Assembly: GCF_002975175.1 (NCBI RefSeq)
Contig: NZ_PCNZ01000008.1
Location: forward strand, 62,001-126,000
Direction: 5' to 3'
Length of the DNA: 64,000 nt
Source of the DNA: Bacillus sp. MYb209
GTDB lineage: Bacteria > Bacillota > Bacilli > Bacillales > Bacillaceae_G
The translations under genes were made by a program, and so were the position numbers. Shown in pieces: positions 29,823-45,654 of the stretch (within the stretch, counting starts at the first letter, position 1; every line of letters begins with the position of its first letter). A model generated the notes under the pieces. That model was not told where the DNA came from. It saw only the letters and a list, made by a program, of their open reading frames with translations, and did not search any database.

Positions 29823-30922
29823 TAGCCGTCAACCTCCCCAAGTACAATATCAACCCCACCTAAAATCGTAATTAAATTGGCGATGTTTTCACTTTTCAAT
29901 AACTTCGGTAAGATTTGCAAATTATAAAAAGACGGTCTGCGAAATTTCAAACGGTACGGCTCTTTCTTTCCATCACTAGCAATATAACAGCCAATCTCTC
30001 CCCGCGGTGACTCTATACGGACGAACGCTTCTCCCTTAGGTGCTTTAATAATTTTCGGCACTTTCGCCAGCACGGCTCCATCGTTTGGGAACTGCTGGGC
30101 TGCTTGCTCAATAATTTTTAATGACTCCTCAATTTCCTTCATCCGGCAAACGTAGCGGTCCCAAGCATCTCCCGTGCTCCCAACAGGAATATCAAAGTCA
30201 AAACGATCATAAATAGAATACGGCTCATCTTTGCGAAGATCAAAGTGGACTCCCGTGCACCGCAAATTTGCGCCGCTTAAAGAATACGAGATCGCCTCTT
30301 CCGCGCTATATACGCCAACGCCTTTCACACGATTTAAGAAAATTTCATTTCCGCTAACAAGGTCGTGATACCCTTCCAACTGCTCTCTCATATACGGAAC
30401 AAACTCTTTCACCTTTTCAATCCAGCCGTCTGGCGCATCCCACTTCACGCCGCCAACTCTCATATAGTTGAAAGTAAGCCTTGCACCGCACAATTCACTT
30501 AATAAATTTATAATCATCTCTCGTTCACGAAAGGCATATAGAAATGGACTAACCGCTCCTATATCAAGCAGGTTCGTTCCCCACCAGACGAGATGGCTCG
30601 CAACTCTCCCAAGCTCCATCGCAAGCACCCGTAAATATTCAGCACGCTCTGGAATCTCAAGATCCATCATCGTCTCTACAGCGTGGCAAATAACGTAATT
30701 ATTCGTCATTGCTGATAAATAGTCCATTCGATCTGTGTACGGGATAATTTGCGTATATTGCAAGCTCTCAGCGATCTTTTCTGTTCCGCGATGCAAATAT
30801 CCGATAACCGGTGTAGCCTCTTTAATAATTTCCCCGTCAATCTTAATTACAAGCCGAAACACACCATGTGTACTCGGATGCTGCGGCCCTACATTTAAGA
30901 GCATCTCTTCCGTACGAATCAC
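29822..30922 (-). CDS. nuoD: NADH-quinone oxidoreductase subunit D
   Basis: A 366-residue hydrophilic subunit derived from a NiFe-hydrogenase large subunit. It lines the quinone site together with NuoB. Visible landmarks are [38 protein letters not shown] and the C-terminal [13 protein letters not shown]. It is separate from nuoC, unlike the fused NuoCD of Escherichia coli. Three bases separate it from nuoC. Confidence 0.96.
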   Translation of the reverse strand: MIRTEEMLLNVGPQHPSTHGVFRLVIKIDGEIIKEATPVIGYLHRGTEKIAESLQYTQIIPYTDRMDYLSAMTNNYVICHAVETMMDLEIPERAEYLRVLAMELGRVASHLVWWGTNLLDIGAVSPFLYAFREREMIINLLSELCGARLTFNYMRVGGVKWDAPDGWIEKVKEFVPYMREQLEGYHDLVSGNEIFLNRVKGVGVYSAEEAISYSLSGANLRCTGVHFDLRKDEPYSIYDRFDFDIPVGSTGDAWDRYVCRMKEIEESLKIIEQAAQQFPNDGAVLAKVPKIIKAPKGEAFVRIESPRGEIGCYIASDGKKEPYRLKFRRPSFYNLQILPKLLKSENIANLITILGGVDIVLGEVDG

Positions 30923-30925
30923 AAG

Positions 30926-31969
30926 CTACACCTCCACATCATATGGTTCGTAATCTTTCCTAAGCGGATACCCTACCCAATCATCCGGCATTAAAATGCG
31001 AGATAAATTAGGATGACCTTCAAATACAATACCGAGCAAATCATACGCTTCACGCTCCGGCCAATCTGCCCCTTTCCAAAGCGGCGTCACCGATTTTACT
31101 TGCGGCGCTTCCCTATCCAGCTTTACCTTCACTGCTACTGACTGTTTCTTTCCATATGAAAACAAATGAACGTATACTTCCATATGTGTCACAAAATCTG
31201 TCGCATGTAGCTCTGACATATAATCAAAAGCAAGTCCCTCATGGAATCGTAGCAATTCCATCACTTCATAATATTTCGAAGGCTCCGCCACAAGCGTTGG
31301 AACATCTTTTGAAAGCTTATTAATATAGGAATCTACTAATGCATATTCTCCTATCTTCTCCTTAACAACCTCCACATAGCGATTTAAATATGGTTGGTTA
31401 ACTGATGGTTCTTCCTGCTGCGGTTCATCTTCCTTCTTATTTACAGCTCCCTTTGCCCTTACCGCTGCTGCCGCTTTGGCAGCTGCTACAGCCTTCGCCT
31501 TTGCTTTAACTTTTTCCTCGTCCGTTACTCCTTCTGTTCCTTCTCGATTCTGCTTAGCTAATACCGCTGCTTTTGCTTTTGCGGCTGCTGCGGCTTTCGC
31601 CTTCGCTTTGACCTTTTCCTCTTCCGTTACTTCTTCTGTTCCTTCTCGATTCTGCTTCGCTAGTGCGGCTGCTGCGGCTTTCGCCTTCGCTTTAACTTTT
31701 TCTTCGTCCGTTACTCCTTCGCTTCCTTCTCTCTTCTGCTTCGCTAATGCCGCTGCTTTTGCTTTTGCAGCTGCTGCGGCTTTCGCCTTCGCTTCTTCTA
31801 CATTAATCCCCTTATCTTTTGGTAGGGCTTTCTCTTTTTCTCGATGTTCTCCTTCAAGTTTAGACATTTCTGCCTCATGTTTCGCAGCAAGACGTTTTCG
31901 CGCTTCCTCTTTCGCGTGACGGGCTGCTTCTCTTTTCATACTCTCTAAGTCTTTATTTGGATCACTCAT
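30926..31969 (-). CDS. nuoC: NADH-quinone oxidoreductase subunit C with a long Ala/Lys repeat extension
   Basis: A 347-residue protein. Only the last 150 residues are the canonical 30-kDa subunit (from about [44 protein letters not shown] is split between adjacent motifs). The first 190 residues are a highly charged alanine- and lysine-rich region with repeats of [20 protein letters not shown], probably a long helix or disordered spacer. Usual NuoC length is about 150-200. It overlaps nuoB by four bases. The core function, scaffolding the hydrophilic arm, is expected to be normal; the extension has no known role. Confidence 0.93.
   Translation of the reverse strand: MSDPNKDLESMKREAARHAKEEARKRLAAKHEAEMSKLEGEHREKEKALPKDKGINVEEAKAKAAAAAKAKAAALAKQKREGSEGVTDEEKVKAKAKAAAAALAKQNREGTEEVTEEEKVKAKAKAAAAAKAKAAVLAKQNREGTEGVTDEEKVKAKAKAVAAAKAAAAVRAKGAVNKKEDEPQQEEPSVNQPYLNRYVEVVKEKIGEYALVDSYINKLSKDVPTLVAEPSKYYEVMELLRFHEGLAFDYMSELHATDFVTHMEVYVHLFSYGKKQSVAVKVKLDREAPQVKSVTPLWKGADWPEREAYDLLGIVFEGHPNLSRILMPDDWVGYPLRKDYEPYDVEV
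31440..31815 (-). repeat. Tandem repeats in the nuoC 5' half
   Basis: Three to four imperfect units of about 90-100 bases encode [16 protein letters not shown] followed by alanine-lysine stretches. GC content is visibly higher than in the flanking coding sequence because of the GCT/GCC alanine codons. Confidence 0.85.
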
Positions 31970-32484
31970 TTATTCGTCACCTGCTTCCCGGTCCTCGCCT
32001 CGTAACGAATTTTTTCTTTTAATTTATTAATTCCATAAATTAAAGCAGCAGGATTTGGAGGACATCCAGGAATATACACATCAACTGGTACAATTTGATC
32101 TACACCTTTCACAACAGCATACGAATTCACATACGGGCCACCGGCTGTTGCACAAGATCCCATCGCAATTACCCACTTCGGTTCAGGCATTTGATCATAT
32201 AGGCGCCGAACAATAGGTGCCATTTTCTTCGTTACCGTTCCTGACACAATCATGACATCCGATTGTCTTGGTGAAGTCCGAAAAAATGACCCAAATCGAT
32301 CTAAATCGTAATGTGATGAGCCTACTCCCATCATTTCAATCGCACAGCATGCCAGTCCAAATGTCATCGGCCATAAAGAGTTGCTCCGCGCCCATCCCTT
32401 CAACTGTTCCAATGTAGAAAAAAAGATATTTCTTTCTAATTCCGCTCGCTCCTGTGGGTGTAATTCCTCAAAATTTATAACCAT
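31966..32484 (-). CDS. nuoB: NADH-quinone oxidoreductase subunit B (cluster N2)
   Basis: A 172-residue subunit that holds the terminal 4Fe-4S cluster N2, which hands electrons to quinone. The four cysteines are visible in [21 protein letters not shown] and [12 protein letters not shown]. The start [10 protein letters not shown] (32484) is chosen because AAGGTG lies six bases upstream; the seven residues before it in frame are leader. It overlaps the nuoA end by ten bases. Confidence 0.96.
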   Translation of the reverse strand: MVINFEELHPQERAELERNIFFSTLEQLKGWARSNSLWPMTFGLACCAIEMMGVGSSHYDLDRFGSFFRTSPRQSDVMIVSGTVTKKMAPIVRRLYDQMPEPKWVIAMGSCATAGGPYVNSYAVVKGVDQIVPVDVYIPGCPPNPAALIYGINKLKEKIRYEARTGKQVTNK

Positions 32485-32843
32485 TGTAACACCTTCTTTT
32501 TCCAAGCATACGCTAATCCAACTAGCAACATCACAACAAAAATGAGCATTTCAATCAGTGCAAATAAACCAAGTTTGTCATATGCAACAGCCCATGGGTA
32601 TAAAAATAAAGTTTCTACATCAAAGATGACGAACAATAAAGCGAAAATATAATAACGAGCATGAAACCGAATATTTGCATCATGAAAAGGCTCAATTCCA
32701 CTCTCATACGTCGTCGCTTTCGCTGCACTTGGTTTGTTTGGACGCAGCATTTTCCCTAATGTAAGAGCCACTACCGGCAACAATATACCTAATAGCAAGA
32801 AAATCAAAACAATCATATAACTATTTTCATATACACTTGCCAT
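32475..32843 (-). CDS. nuoA: NADH-quinone oxidoreductase subunit A
   Basis: A 122-residue three-helix membrane subunit with the family loop [20 protein letters not shown] and the acidic [15 protein letters not shown]. The start MASVYENS (32843) follows GGGGGAGGG. An upstream in-frame ATG at 32909 would add a stretch that reads poorly as protein. It is the first gene of the operon, with a promoter at 32953-32982. Confidence 0.95.
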   Translation of the reverse strand: MASVYENSYMIVLIFLLLGILLPVVALTLGKMLRPNKPSAAKATTYESGIEPFHDANIRFHARYYIFALLFVIFDVETLFLYPWAVAYDKLGLFALIEMLIFVVMLLVGLAYAWKKKVLQWL

Positions 32844-32952
32844 TGTGAAACCCTCCCCCTGAATTAAGAACAAGTTCACATAGTAAACAATATGTCTTAC
32901 TTGCATCATTTATTATTTTTAAATTTTTCTAAATAATGCAACTATTTTATTC

Positions 32953-32982
32953 ATTATAGCAAACTTCAAATTCCTATGTCGA
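32953..32982 (-). promoter_or_regulatory. Probable sigma-A promoter of the nuo operon
   Basis: The minus strand reads TCGACA, 18 bases, TATAAT. The -10 is perfect and the -35 differs at one base. It lies about 110 bases before the nuoA start. Confidence 0.6.
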
Positions 32983-33125
32983 TATATTGGGAACAGAAAC
33001 AACAATTAATACTTGCTGAACAAATCTATTTTTACAACTCATTATAAATGTGTAAAATAAATATAGAAATTCTATATGTTTTTCAAGCAATCCTAAAAAT
33101 CATAAACTATAAAAAGGTGGTTCTT

Positions 33126-33149
33126 ATGTATATACAGTGGGTGATATAA
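33126..33149 (+). CDS. Seven-codon upstream ORF before the GGDEF-EAL gene
   Basis: ATG TAT ATA CAG TGG GTG ATA TAA encodes MYIQWVI. It has its own strong ribosome site (AGGTGG, five bases upstream), and its stop codon directly abuts the ATG of the main gene. The main gene's own ribosome site, GGGTGAT, lies inside it. It probably couples or limits translation of the downstream gene; that it is translated is inference. Confidence 0.5.
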   Translation: MYIQWVI

Positions 33150-35879
33150 ATGAAAAAACAAACACATATAAGTATTCTTATAAGCATTTCATTGTTGTAT
33201 ATAGCTATTCATTACGTATCAATGCCCTTTTTATATGAGTACGCACTCCCATTTCAAATATTAACTGGAATAAGTACCATATTAATTGATATTACAATTT
33301 GCAGTTATATATTTTATTTTTCAAATATAAAACAAGGGTTATCTCGTTTATTTTGGATAACATTAACTATCGGATCCTTCTCTTATTTCATTGGCGATAT
33401 AGTAGTTGCTTATCAACGCTTAATTCTGCATGACTACTATACATTCGTTGATCCATCAGACTTTTTTTACTTATTATTTTTAATTAGCTTTGCATTTGCC
33501 TTTCTATATGAAATTATTTATGGCCGAGACTTATTGGAACAGCTTTTTACGATATGCGATATTTGTATTATTGTTACGGCTCAATTTACTTTAAGTTACT
33601 ATTTGCTTATTGAAAGAACCATTCATATTTTTACAACATCATATATCGACATGTTTGTTCAACTCACGTATCCAATGGCTGATTTACTCTTTCTTTTAAT
33701 AGGAATCAATCTTTTATTCAGACCATTATTCCTACTACCAAAACAAGTTGGCGCTCTTCTTGGCAGTGCTTTAATTTTGTATGCTACTACGGATGCTATT
33801 TATGCTTATATAAAATACTTCCAGCCTGAGCACTCTATGTTCACAGTTGCTCCATTCTATCAAGTAACCTTATTATTGGTAGCAATCGCCTGTATACTTC
33901 ATACAAAAGAGCCTGAAAAACAAGAACAAGTACTACTAACGCCTCAATTTGGTGAATCAATCCGATTATCATTACCGTATATTTCTGTCGTGATGCTTAT
34001 TGTTTTTATATTGGTCGAAAATGTTTTTGCACCTATCGTAGTAATTGGACTTATGGTAACTTTCGCCTTCGTTCTCATACGCCATATGTTAGTTCGAAGA
34101 CAAAATAAAATATTATTGCTAGCACAAATGCAATTCAGCTTAGAACTCGAGAAACAAATCGAACTACGTACAGAAGATTTAGTAGAACAAAAAAATGAGT
34201 TATATCATAACCAACAAATGTTTAAATCTTTATACGAGCATCATCCAGATCCAATTTTTACATTAGATTTGTACGGTAATTTTCTCAATGTGAACAACGC
34301 TGGAACTACTTTACTCGGCTATCAAACGAATGAATTATTAAACCAACCATACTATTCACTTATGTATGAACCAGATTTGGAAGAAATCATTAATGCCTTT
34401 CATTACGTGAAAAAAGGGAAATCTATTTCTTTAGAAATACGGGCATATCATAAAAATAGAGATATTTACTACTTGCATGTTACAGCTGTCCCCATCTTTT
34501 TAAAGGAACATATTTCTGGGGCCTATTTAATGATTAAAGATATTACAGAAAGCAAGCAGCAACAAGAGCAAATTAATTTCCTAGCATATCACGATACTTT
34601 AACGGAACTTGCAAATCGCCGTTCATTTCATCAGCAGTTAGAAAAAGCAATTGCACGAGCAAAAAAATCGAAAAAACCTTTTGCTGTTATGTTTCTTGAT
34701 TTAGACCGTTTTAAAGTTATTAACGATACTCTCGGTCATCGAGTAGGAGATCTTCTTTTAATTGCTGTAGCAAAAAGACTAGAACGAATATCGACGTCAA
34801 ATATGAAACTTGCTCGGTTAGCTGGGGATGAATTCACAATTCTTATAGAAGATTATAAAGAAGATAGAGGTGTACAAAAAATAGCTGATATGATTGTACT
34901 ATCTATGAATGAGCCATTCGAAATTGAAAATCAACATTTACAAATCTCGCCAAGTATCGGGATTGCAATATACCCAGAAGCAGGCGAAGATCCGTTATCT
35001 ATTTTACAGCATGCTGATATGGCCATGTACGAAGCAAAAAATAAAGGGAAAAATCGGAGCTCTCTTTACACGAAAGAACTATATAAGAAAATGGAACGAA
35101 AAGCTCGAATCGAAAAAGATTTGCCACTCGCTTTAGTAAACAACGAATTTTATCTCGTCTATCAACCACAAATTGATACGACAACAAATAAAATTATCGG
35201 TGCTGAAGCATTAATACGTTGGAAACACCCGCTCCTAGGTGACATTTCACCATGTGAGTTCATTCCAATTGTGGAAGAGACTCCGCAGGTCATCCCACTT
35301 GGACATTGGGTGTTAAGAGAATCTTGTCTTCAACTAAAAATATGGCAAAGTTTTGGATACACAAACTTAAAAATGAGTGTCAATTTATCAGCGAAAGAAT
35401 TTCAACAAAATCAATTAATCGAAAATATTTCACGAATACTAAGGGACGTTAAGATTGATCCGAAAGATGTAACACTTGAACTAACAGAACGAATTGCGAT
35501 GATTGATGAAAAAGAAATATTATCGAGACTAAAGCAATTAAAAGAATATGGTATTCAAACGTCCATTGATGACTTCGGTACCGGCTACTCTTCTCTTGCT
35601 TATTTATCAATTTTCCCTATCGATACATTAAAAGTGCCAAGAGAATTTACACAACTAGCCGATCATCGACCTGAAGAAAGAGCCATCGTTTCCACTATCC
35701 TTTCTCTTGCAAATACATTAAATCTCTCTGTCGTTGCTGAAGGAATTGAAACAGAAAAACAGCTTAAGTTTCTGCAAAAAAACAACTGTAAATACATGCA
35801 AGGTTACTATTTCAGTAAACCTCTAACAAGTAAACAGTTTATAAAATTTCTACAAAAAACACCCAGTATGAACCAATAG
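33150..35879 (+). CDS. Membrane PAS-GGDEF-EAL cyclic-di-GMP protein
   Basis: A 909-residue protein. Residues 1-320 form about eight to ten membrane helices, followed by a short coiled coil (about 325-350), a PAS domain (about 352-465; YEHHPDPIFTLDLYGNFLNV), a GGDEF domain (about 475-635) and an EAL domain (about 655-900). The cyclase motif reads AGDEF, with DLDRFKVINDTLGH upstream. No RxxD inhibitory site is seen five residues before it. The phosphodiesterase residues look complete: EALIRW, SVNLSAKE, ELTER, DDFGTGYSS, the K in LKVPREF, AEGIE and QGYYFSKPL. It could make or break cyclic di-GMP; the net direction is uncertain. It is transcribed alone, diverging from nuo. Confidence 0.93.
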   Translation: MKKQTHISILISISLLYIAIHYVSMPFLYEYALPFQILTGISTILIDITICSYIFYFSNIKQGLSRLFWITLTIGSFSYFIGDIVVAYQRLILHDYYTFVDPSDFFYLLFLISFAFAFLYEIIYGRDLLEQLFTICDICIIVTAQFTLSYYLLIERTIHIFTTSYIDMFVQLTYPMADLLFLLIGINLLFRPLFLLPKQVGALLGSALILYATTDAIYAYIKYFQPEHSMFTVAPFYQVTLLLVAIACILHTKEPEKQEQVLLTPQFGESIRLSLPYISVVMLIVFILVENVFAPIVVIGLMVTFAFVLIRHMLVRRQNKILLLAQMQFSLELEKQIELRTEDLVEQKNELYHNQQMFKSLYEHHPDPIFTLDLYGNFLNVNNAGTTLLGYQTNELLNQPYYSLMYEPDLEEIINAFHYVKKGKSISLEIRAYHKNRDIYYLHVTAVPIFLKEHISGAYLMIKDITESKQQQEQINFLAYHDTLTELANRRSFHQQLEKAIARAKKSKKPFAVMFLDLDRFKVINDTLGHRVGDLLLIAVAKRLERISTSNMKLARLAGDEFTILIEDYKEDRGVQKIADMIVLSMNEPFEIENQHLQISPSIGIAIYPEAGEDPLSILQHADMAMYEAKNKGKNRSSLYTKELYKKMERKARIEKDLPLALVNNEFYLVYQPQIDTTTNKIIGAEALIRWKHPLLGDISPCEFIPIVEETPQVIPLGHWVLRESCLQLKIWQSFGYTNLKMSVNLSAKEFQQNQLIENISRILRDVKIDPKDVTLELTERIAMIDEKEILSRLKQLKEYGIQTSIDDFGTGYSSLAYLSIFPIDTLKVPREFTQLADHRPEERAIVSTILSLANTLNLSVVAEGIETEKQLKFLQKNNCKYMQGYYFSKPLTSKQFIKFLQKTPSMNQ

Positions 35880-35898
35880 TTCACACTGGGTGTTTTTT
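35854..35898. terminator. Bidirectional terminator between the GGDEF-EAL gene and a DUF975 gene
   Basis: AAAAAACACCCAGT pairs with ACTGGGTGTTTTTT around a loop of about 17 bases, giving a T-run on both strands. It spans the GGDEF-EAL stop codon and touches the stop of the convergent DUF975 gene at 35897. Confidence 0.9.
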
Positions 35899-36550
35899 AA
35901 AGTGTCGGAATTCTTTTTTCGTAATATTCTTCTGCAATCTCTTCGTAAAAAGCTGCTGACGTAGTATAAAAATATGGAATCAACCATAAAAATCCAATCC
36001 CTAATGTAATACAACTTAATATAAACCAACCAATAAAACTTAAACATAAAATGAAATACTCCATCTTATGTCCAGCCATCATACGACGACTTTCTGTAAT
36101 AGCTTGATTTATTGAATACTCAGGATGATCATTTATAATAAAATACGTCATCGCATAAGAAAATGATTTAATAATGCCTGGAATAATAAATAGTAAGCAC
36201 CATAAGAAAATATAAATCTTTACTACTATATATAATAAAAATGACTTTATAAACTTACTTCCTTCTGTAAACCATCTAAATATATGCCCAATACGCGCTT
36301 CTTTTTCACGAATTATATGTAGTGCTAAACAATACCCCCCTAGCGTTAAAGGCCCCACCAGCAATATTGTAATAACATCTATTGAAAGTGAGCTATTCAC
36401 TTCTTTCCACTCCCAAACTTGAGAGAGAATGAACTGAATACTAAAACTAAAAGCTGAAGTAAGAATCGAAATAAGTAATGTTGTCCCAACAGCTAAGCCC
36501 CATTTTCCTTCCAGTGAATCTAGCGCTTCTCCTTTTAAATCACTAATCAT
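35897..36550 (-). CDS. DUF975 family membrane protein
   Basis: A 217-residue integral membrane protein with about five to six spans. It begins with the family-typical short amphipathic stretch (LKGEALDSLEGKWGLAVGTTLL) and carries FSYAMTYFIINDHPEYSINQAITESRRMM in the middle. It ends with LGIGFLWLIPYFYTTSAAFYEEIA. Function unknown. Its neighbour at 36595 is a clear paralogue: the same N-terminus, the same DxxxSxxQAxxES motif and the same C-terminal half. Confidence 0.85.
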   Translation of the reverse strand: MISDLKGEALDSLEGKWGLAVGTTLLISILTSAFSFSIQFILSQVWEWKEVNSSLSIDVITILLVGPLTLGGYCLALHIIREKEARIGHIFRWFTEGSKFIKSFLLYIVVKIYIFLWCLLFIIPGIIKSFSYAMTYFIINDHPEYSINQAITESRRMMAGHKMEYFILCLSFIGWFILSCITLGIGFLWLIPYFYTTSAAFYEEIAEEYYEKRIPTL

Positions 36551-36594
36551 AATTAGCCTCCTATACGTAACAATTCTATTAGTATAGCACGTCC

Positions 36595-37380
36595 CTACTG
36601 CAATTCACCTTTTGCAATATAGCGATAAAAATGTGCTGTCGTTGTACCTACATATGGACTAAGCCAAAGAAATCCTATTCCAAGAGTAAGAATCGCTAAA
36701 ATAGCCCATCCTATGAAGCTAAGCCATAAAAGAAATAAATCTAGTTTATGTCCCTTCATAAAATTCTTACTTTCTTTCATCGCCTGTGAAACGCTATAAT
36801 CTGGATTTTCAATCATAACATAATACGTCATCGCATAAGAAAAATACATCACAATCATTACAACAATCGAAATAGCTAATAGTACAAAGAAAGCAATCGT
36901 TAACGATACATTCCCTTCCTCACCAAAAAACGCGAATACACCTAGTAACAACATCGGAATCCACGTACCTGTATATAACAAAATCGCAAGCATAGCCCAC
37001 ATTGTTTTCATCATTCTTTTAAAGCCACGAAATCCTTCAAATAAATAATCTACTCTAGCATCTTCTCGTTTACTAATTTGTAGCAACACATTCGTATAAC
37101 CGTATGATGTAATACCATAAGATGCATTACTCAAAATGATCATTATGCAATAAAAAATTCCAAATATAATACCTGCTCCGACTGATATTGTTTCCTCTTC
37201 AAGTGATCCTGTTAAACCAGCAAATAAGAAAAATATAATAATTCCTGGAATTAAAAGTATAAGCATTGCAGCCATTGAAACAACATAACTTAAAATAATA
37301 TGTAAAATCGTTGATCCAACACCTAGTCCCCATTTTCCCTTTAAAGAGTACAATGCTTCTCGTTTCATTTCACCGATCAT
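36595..37380 (-). CDS. DUF975 family membrane protein, longer paralogue
   Basis: A 261-residue membrane protein with about six spans and the DUF975 plan: MKREALYSLKGKWGLGVGST, then SYAMTYYVMIENPDYSVSQA and LGIGFLWLSPYVGTTTAHFY. It lies 44 bases upstream of the shorter paralogue and is probably cotranscribed with it. The two may form a heteromer or be a recent duplication; function unknown. The region upstream to the atpC terminator holds the 150-bp tandem repeat. Confidence 0.85.
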   Translation of the reverse strand: MIGEMKREALYSLKGKWGLGVGSTILHIILSYVVSMAAMLILLIPGIIIFFLFAGLTGSLEEETISVGAGIIFGIFYCIMIILSNASYGITSYGYTNVLLQISKREDARVDYLFEGFRGFKRMMKTMWAMLAILLYTGTWIPMLLLGVFAFFGEEGNVSLTIAFFVLLAISIVVMIVMYFSYAMTYYVMIENPDYSVSQAMKESKNFMKGHKLDLFLLWLSFIGWAILAILTLGIGFLWLSPYVGTTTAHFYRYIAKGELQ

Positions 37381-37513
37381 TTATTCAGCTCCTTTATGAA
37401 ATATAAATTGTTATATATTCTCTACTTATACAAACAACAATATAATTATACCAATTTTGTTAGTTTATTCTATCTACTAAATTGAGTTTCAGTTTCGACA
37501 TTTAAATAAAACA

Positions 37514-37814
37514 CAGCTATGCATAACAAAAACTAACTTGCAGTTCTTTTTATTTCTTGATTTTCACTTAACATGGGACAGAAAAAAGCTCTGGTCGCTT
37601 CTATGCACGGCTAGATGCTCTCTCCTAGTTAAAAAGAGGCGTTTTTTTCCCCATCTAAATTTATAGCTATATATAACAAAAAGATAACCTGCAGTTCTTT
37701 TTATTTCTTGATTTTCACTTGGCATGGGGCAGAAAAAGGCTCTGACCGCTTCTATGCATGGCTAGATGCTCTCTCCTAGCTAAAAAGAGGCGTTTTTTTC
37801 CCCTTTTAATTTAT
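37514..37814 (+). repeat. Tandem pair of about 150-bp intergenic repeats
   Basis: Two direct copies (about 37514-37663 and 37664-37814) share TGCAGTTCTTTTTATTTCTT, GATTTTCACTT, CAGAAAAA-GCTCTG, GATGCTCTCTCCTAG and AAAAAGAGGCGTTTTTTTCC. They differ at scattered positions. They fill the gap between the DUF975 gene and the atp operon terminator. They have no coding potential that I can support. Confidence 0.85.
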
Positions 37815-37824
37815 ATCCATAACA

Positions 37825-37860
37825 AAAAATCCGTAAAGGCAAGAGCCCTTACGGATTTTT

Positions 37861-37861
<1 letters not shown>
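37825..37861 (-). terminator. Terminator of the atp operon
   Basis: AATCCGTAA and TTACGGATT pair around a loop with internal pairing, with a T-run on the minus strand. It touches the atpC stop at 37861. Confidence 0.9.
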
Positions 37862-39927
<2,066 letters not shown>

Positions 39928-39930
39928 ATA

Positions 39931-40797
<867 letters not shown>

Positions 40798-40828
40798 TCA
40801 CCACCTTTTTTCCGGAAGTTGGCACGAT

Positions 40829-40949
40829 TAGTAAGAATCCTCTTCCTAATCTACGTTGCAAGATATTCTTGCTCATGATTGAAGGAAAAGAATAGGTGCA
40901 CCTACTCTTTTCCTTTACATAACCGTCAGCAATCTCAAAGTTTGAGATG
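40829..40949. other. Cluster of hairpins in the atpA-atpG gap
   Basis: Three hairpins follow one another. GATTAG pairs with CTAATC (about 40829-40855). AAGGAAAAGA-TAGGT pairs with ACCTA-TCTTTTCCTT (40882-40915). ATCTCAAA pairs with TTTGAGAT (40932-40948). None has a T-run on the minus strand, so none looks like a terminator of the operon. They may stabilise or process the transcript. Confidence 0.55.
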
Positions 40950-40957
40950 CCTTTATA

Positions 40958-41037
40958 TTATCTAGCTCCAGCGGCTTGAATGCTCGGTGGCTTCACTTCT
41001 TCCTCACATTCAGAACGAGCCGCTTCCGCTTTTATTT
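40958..41037 (+). repeat. Stem-forming intergenic repeat (copy 2a), atpA-atpG gap
   Basis: AGCGGCT-TGAATG pairs with CATTCA-GAACG-AGCCGCT, leaving the GAACG bulge seen in other copies. It is a short form of the family. Confidence 0.75.
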
Positions 41038-41155
41038 ATCTAGTTCCGTCTCCTAGCCCCTTTCGTCTAAGAACCTTCCCCACCAAAAGGTAGAAAGCAC
41101 CTTTTGTGGGAAAGAGCCTTAGCCGATGGGGCTGAACAGTCGACTTCACTTTTCA
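41038..41155 (+). repeat. Stem-forming intergenic repeat (copy 2b), next to the atpA stop
   Basis: TAGCCCC pairs with GGGGCTG, with an inner stem AAAGG-GTAGAAAG-CACCTTTT. It shares TAAGAACCTTCC and GAGCCTTAGC with the copies at 52445 and 58602. It ends three bases from the atpA stop codon. Confidence 0.7.
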
Positions 41156-41158
41156 TTA

Positions 41159-43730
<2,572 letters not shown>

Positions 43731-43797
43731 TCACTCCCTTCAAAATATCTAAATTGATCATATGAAAAAAAAAGACATACGTTTCGTTCATAAAGCA

Positions 43798-43852
43798 ATG
43801 GCGAAGAAAGTTCAAAAAACACTCTTCGCCATCTATGTAAGGGGAGTCTCCC

Positions 43853-43854
<2 letters not shown>
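43798..43854 (-). other. Two hairpins between atpE and atpF
   Basis: ATGGCGAAG pairs with CTTCGCCAT (43798-43806 with 43824-43832). AAGGGGA pairs with CTCCCTT next to the atpE stop (about 43839-43854). They stand in the atpE-atpF gap without a T-run. Such stems often protect the 3' end of abundant atpE message; that role is inference. Confidence 0.6.
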
Positions 43855-44071
<217 letters not shown>

Positions 44072-44127
44072 TTAATTTGTCCTCCTTTGTATTATAAAAA
44101 AATAAATTTTTTCTTACTTAAATTATA

Positions 44128-45246
<1,119 letters not shown>

Positions 45247-45250
<4 letters not shown>

Positions 45251-45471
45251 TGCTCTCCCGAATAGTAATGTCGAATGAGTCGAATCATTGCGTATACCCC
45301 TGTTCCTAACCCGAGTAATAACCCTATAATAAGAAACAATGGAAACGTTCCAACCTTATTATCAATCCATTGCCCACCAAAGATTCCAATAAGAATAGAA
45401 CCAACTAACTGAGCAAGAATTCCTGACATTAAAGCATACGCTTTTATATGGCTGCGATCGTTTTTTTGCAA
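45247..45471 (-). CDS. atpZ: AtpZ/AtpI family protein, first gene of the atp operon
   Basis: A 74-residue protein with two membrane helices (GILAQLVGSILIGIFGGQWID and FPLFLIIGLLLGLGTGVYAM). This is the AtpZ pattern; AtpZ relatives help load magnesium or calcium and assemble the c-ring. The start is TTG 45471 with GGAGG nine bases upstream. A longer frame to 45501 would place that ribosome site inside the gene. Confidence 0.85.
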
Positions 45472-45625
45472 GGATTCATCCCTCCAATATGTAACCCTCA
45501 TTCACGATGTGTTAATAATAACTCATTTTTCTGCATAAATTCTATACAAAATAAAAAGTTTACATTTTCGTCACGGAAAAGATGTATTTTTGTCACTGAA
45601 AGCCCTACCATCTATCCCCGTTGTT

Positions 45626-45654
45626 AGCATACAATAGGGTATTAACAGTGTCAA
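45626..45654 (-). promoter_or_regulatory. Sigma-A promoter of the atp operon
   Basis: The minus strand reads TTGACA, 17 bases, TATGCT. The -35 is perfect. The transcript would start near 45619, about 150 bases before the atpZ TTG. The rest of the gap up to the upp terminator holds an imperfect inverted repeat, GTTAGA/TCTAAC (45735-45757), and no gene. Confidence 0.75.

Noticed and set aside
37501-37830. A CRISPR array in the region of direct repeats
   Set aside because: There are two 150-base copies without spacers, which is a tandem duplication and not an array.
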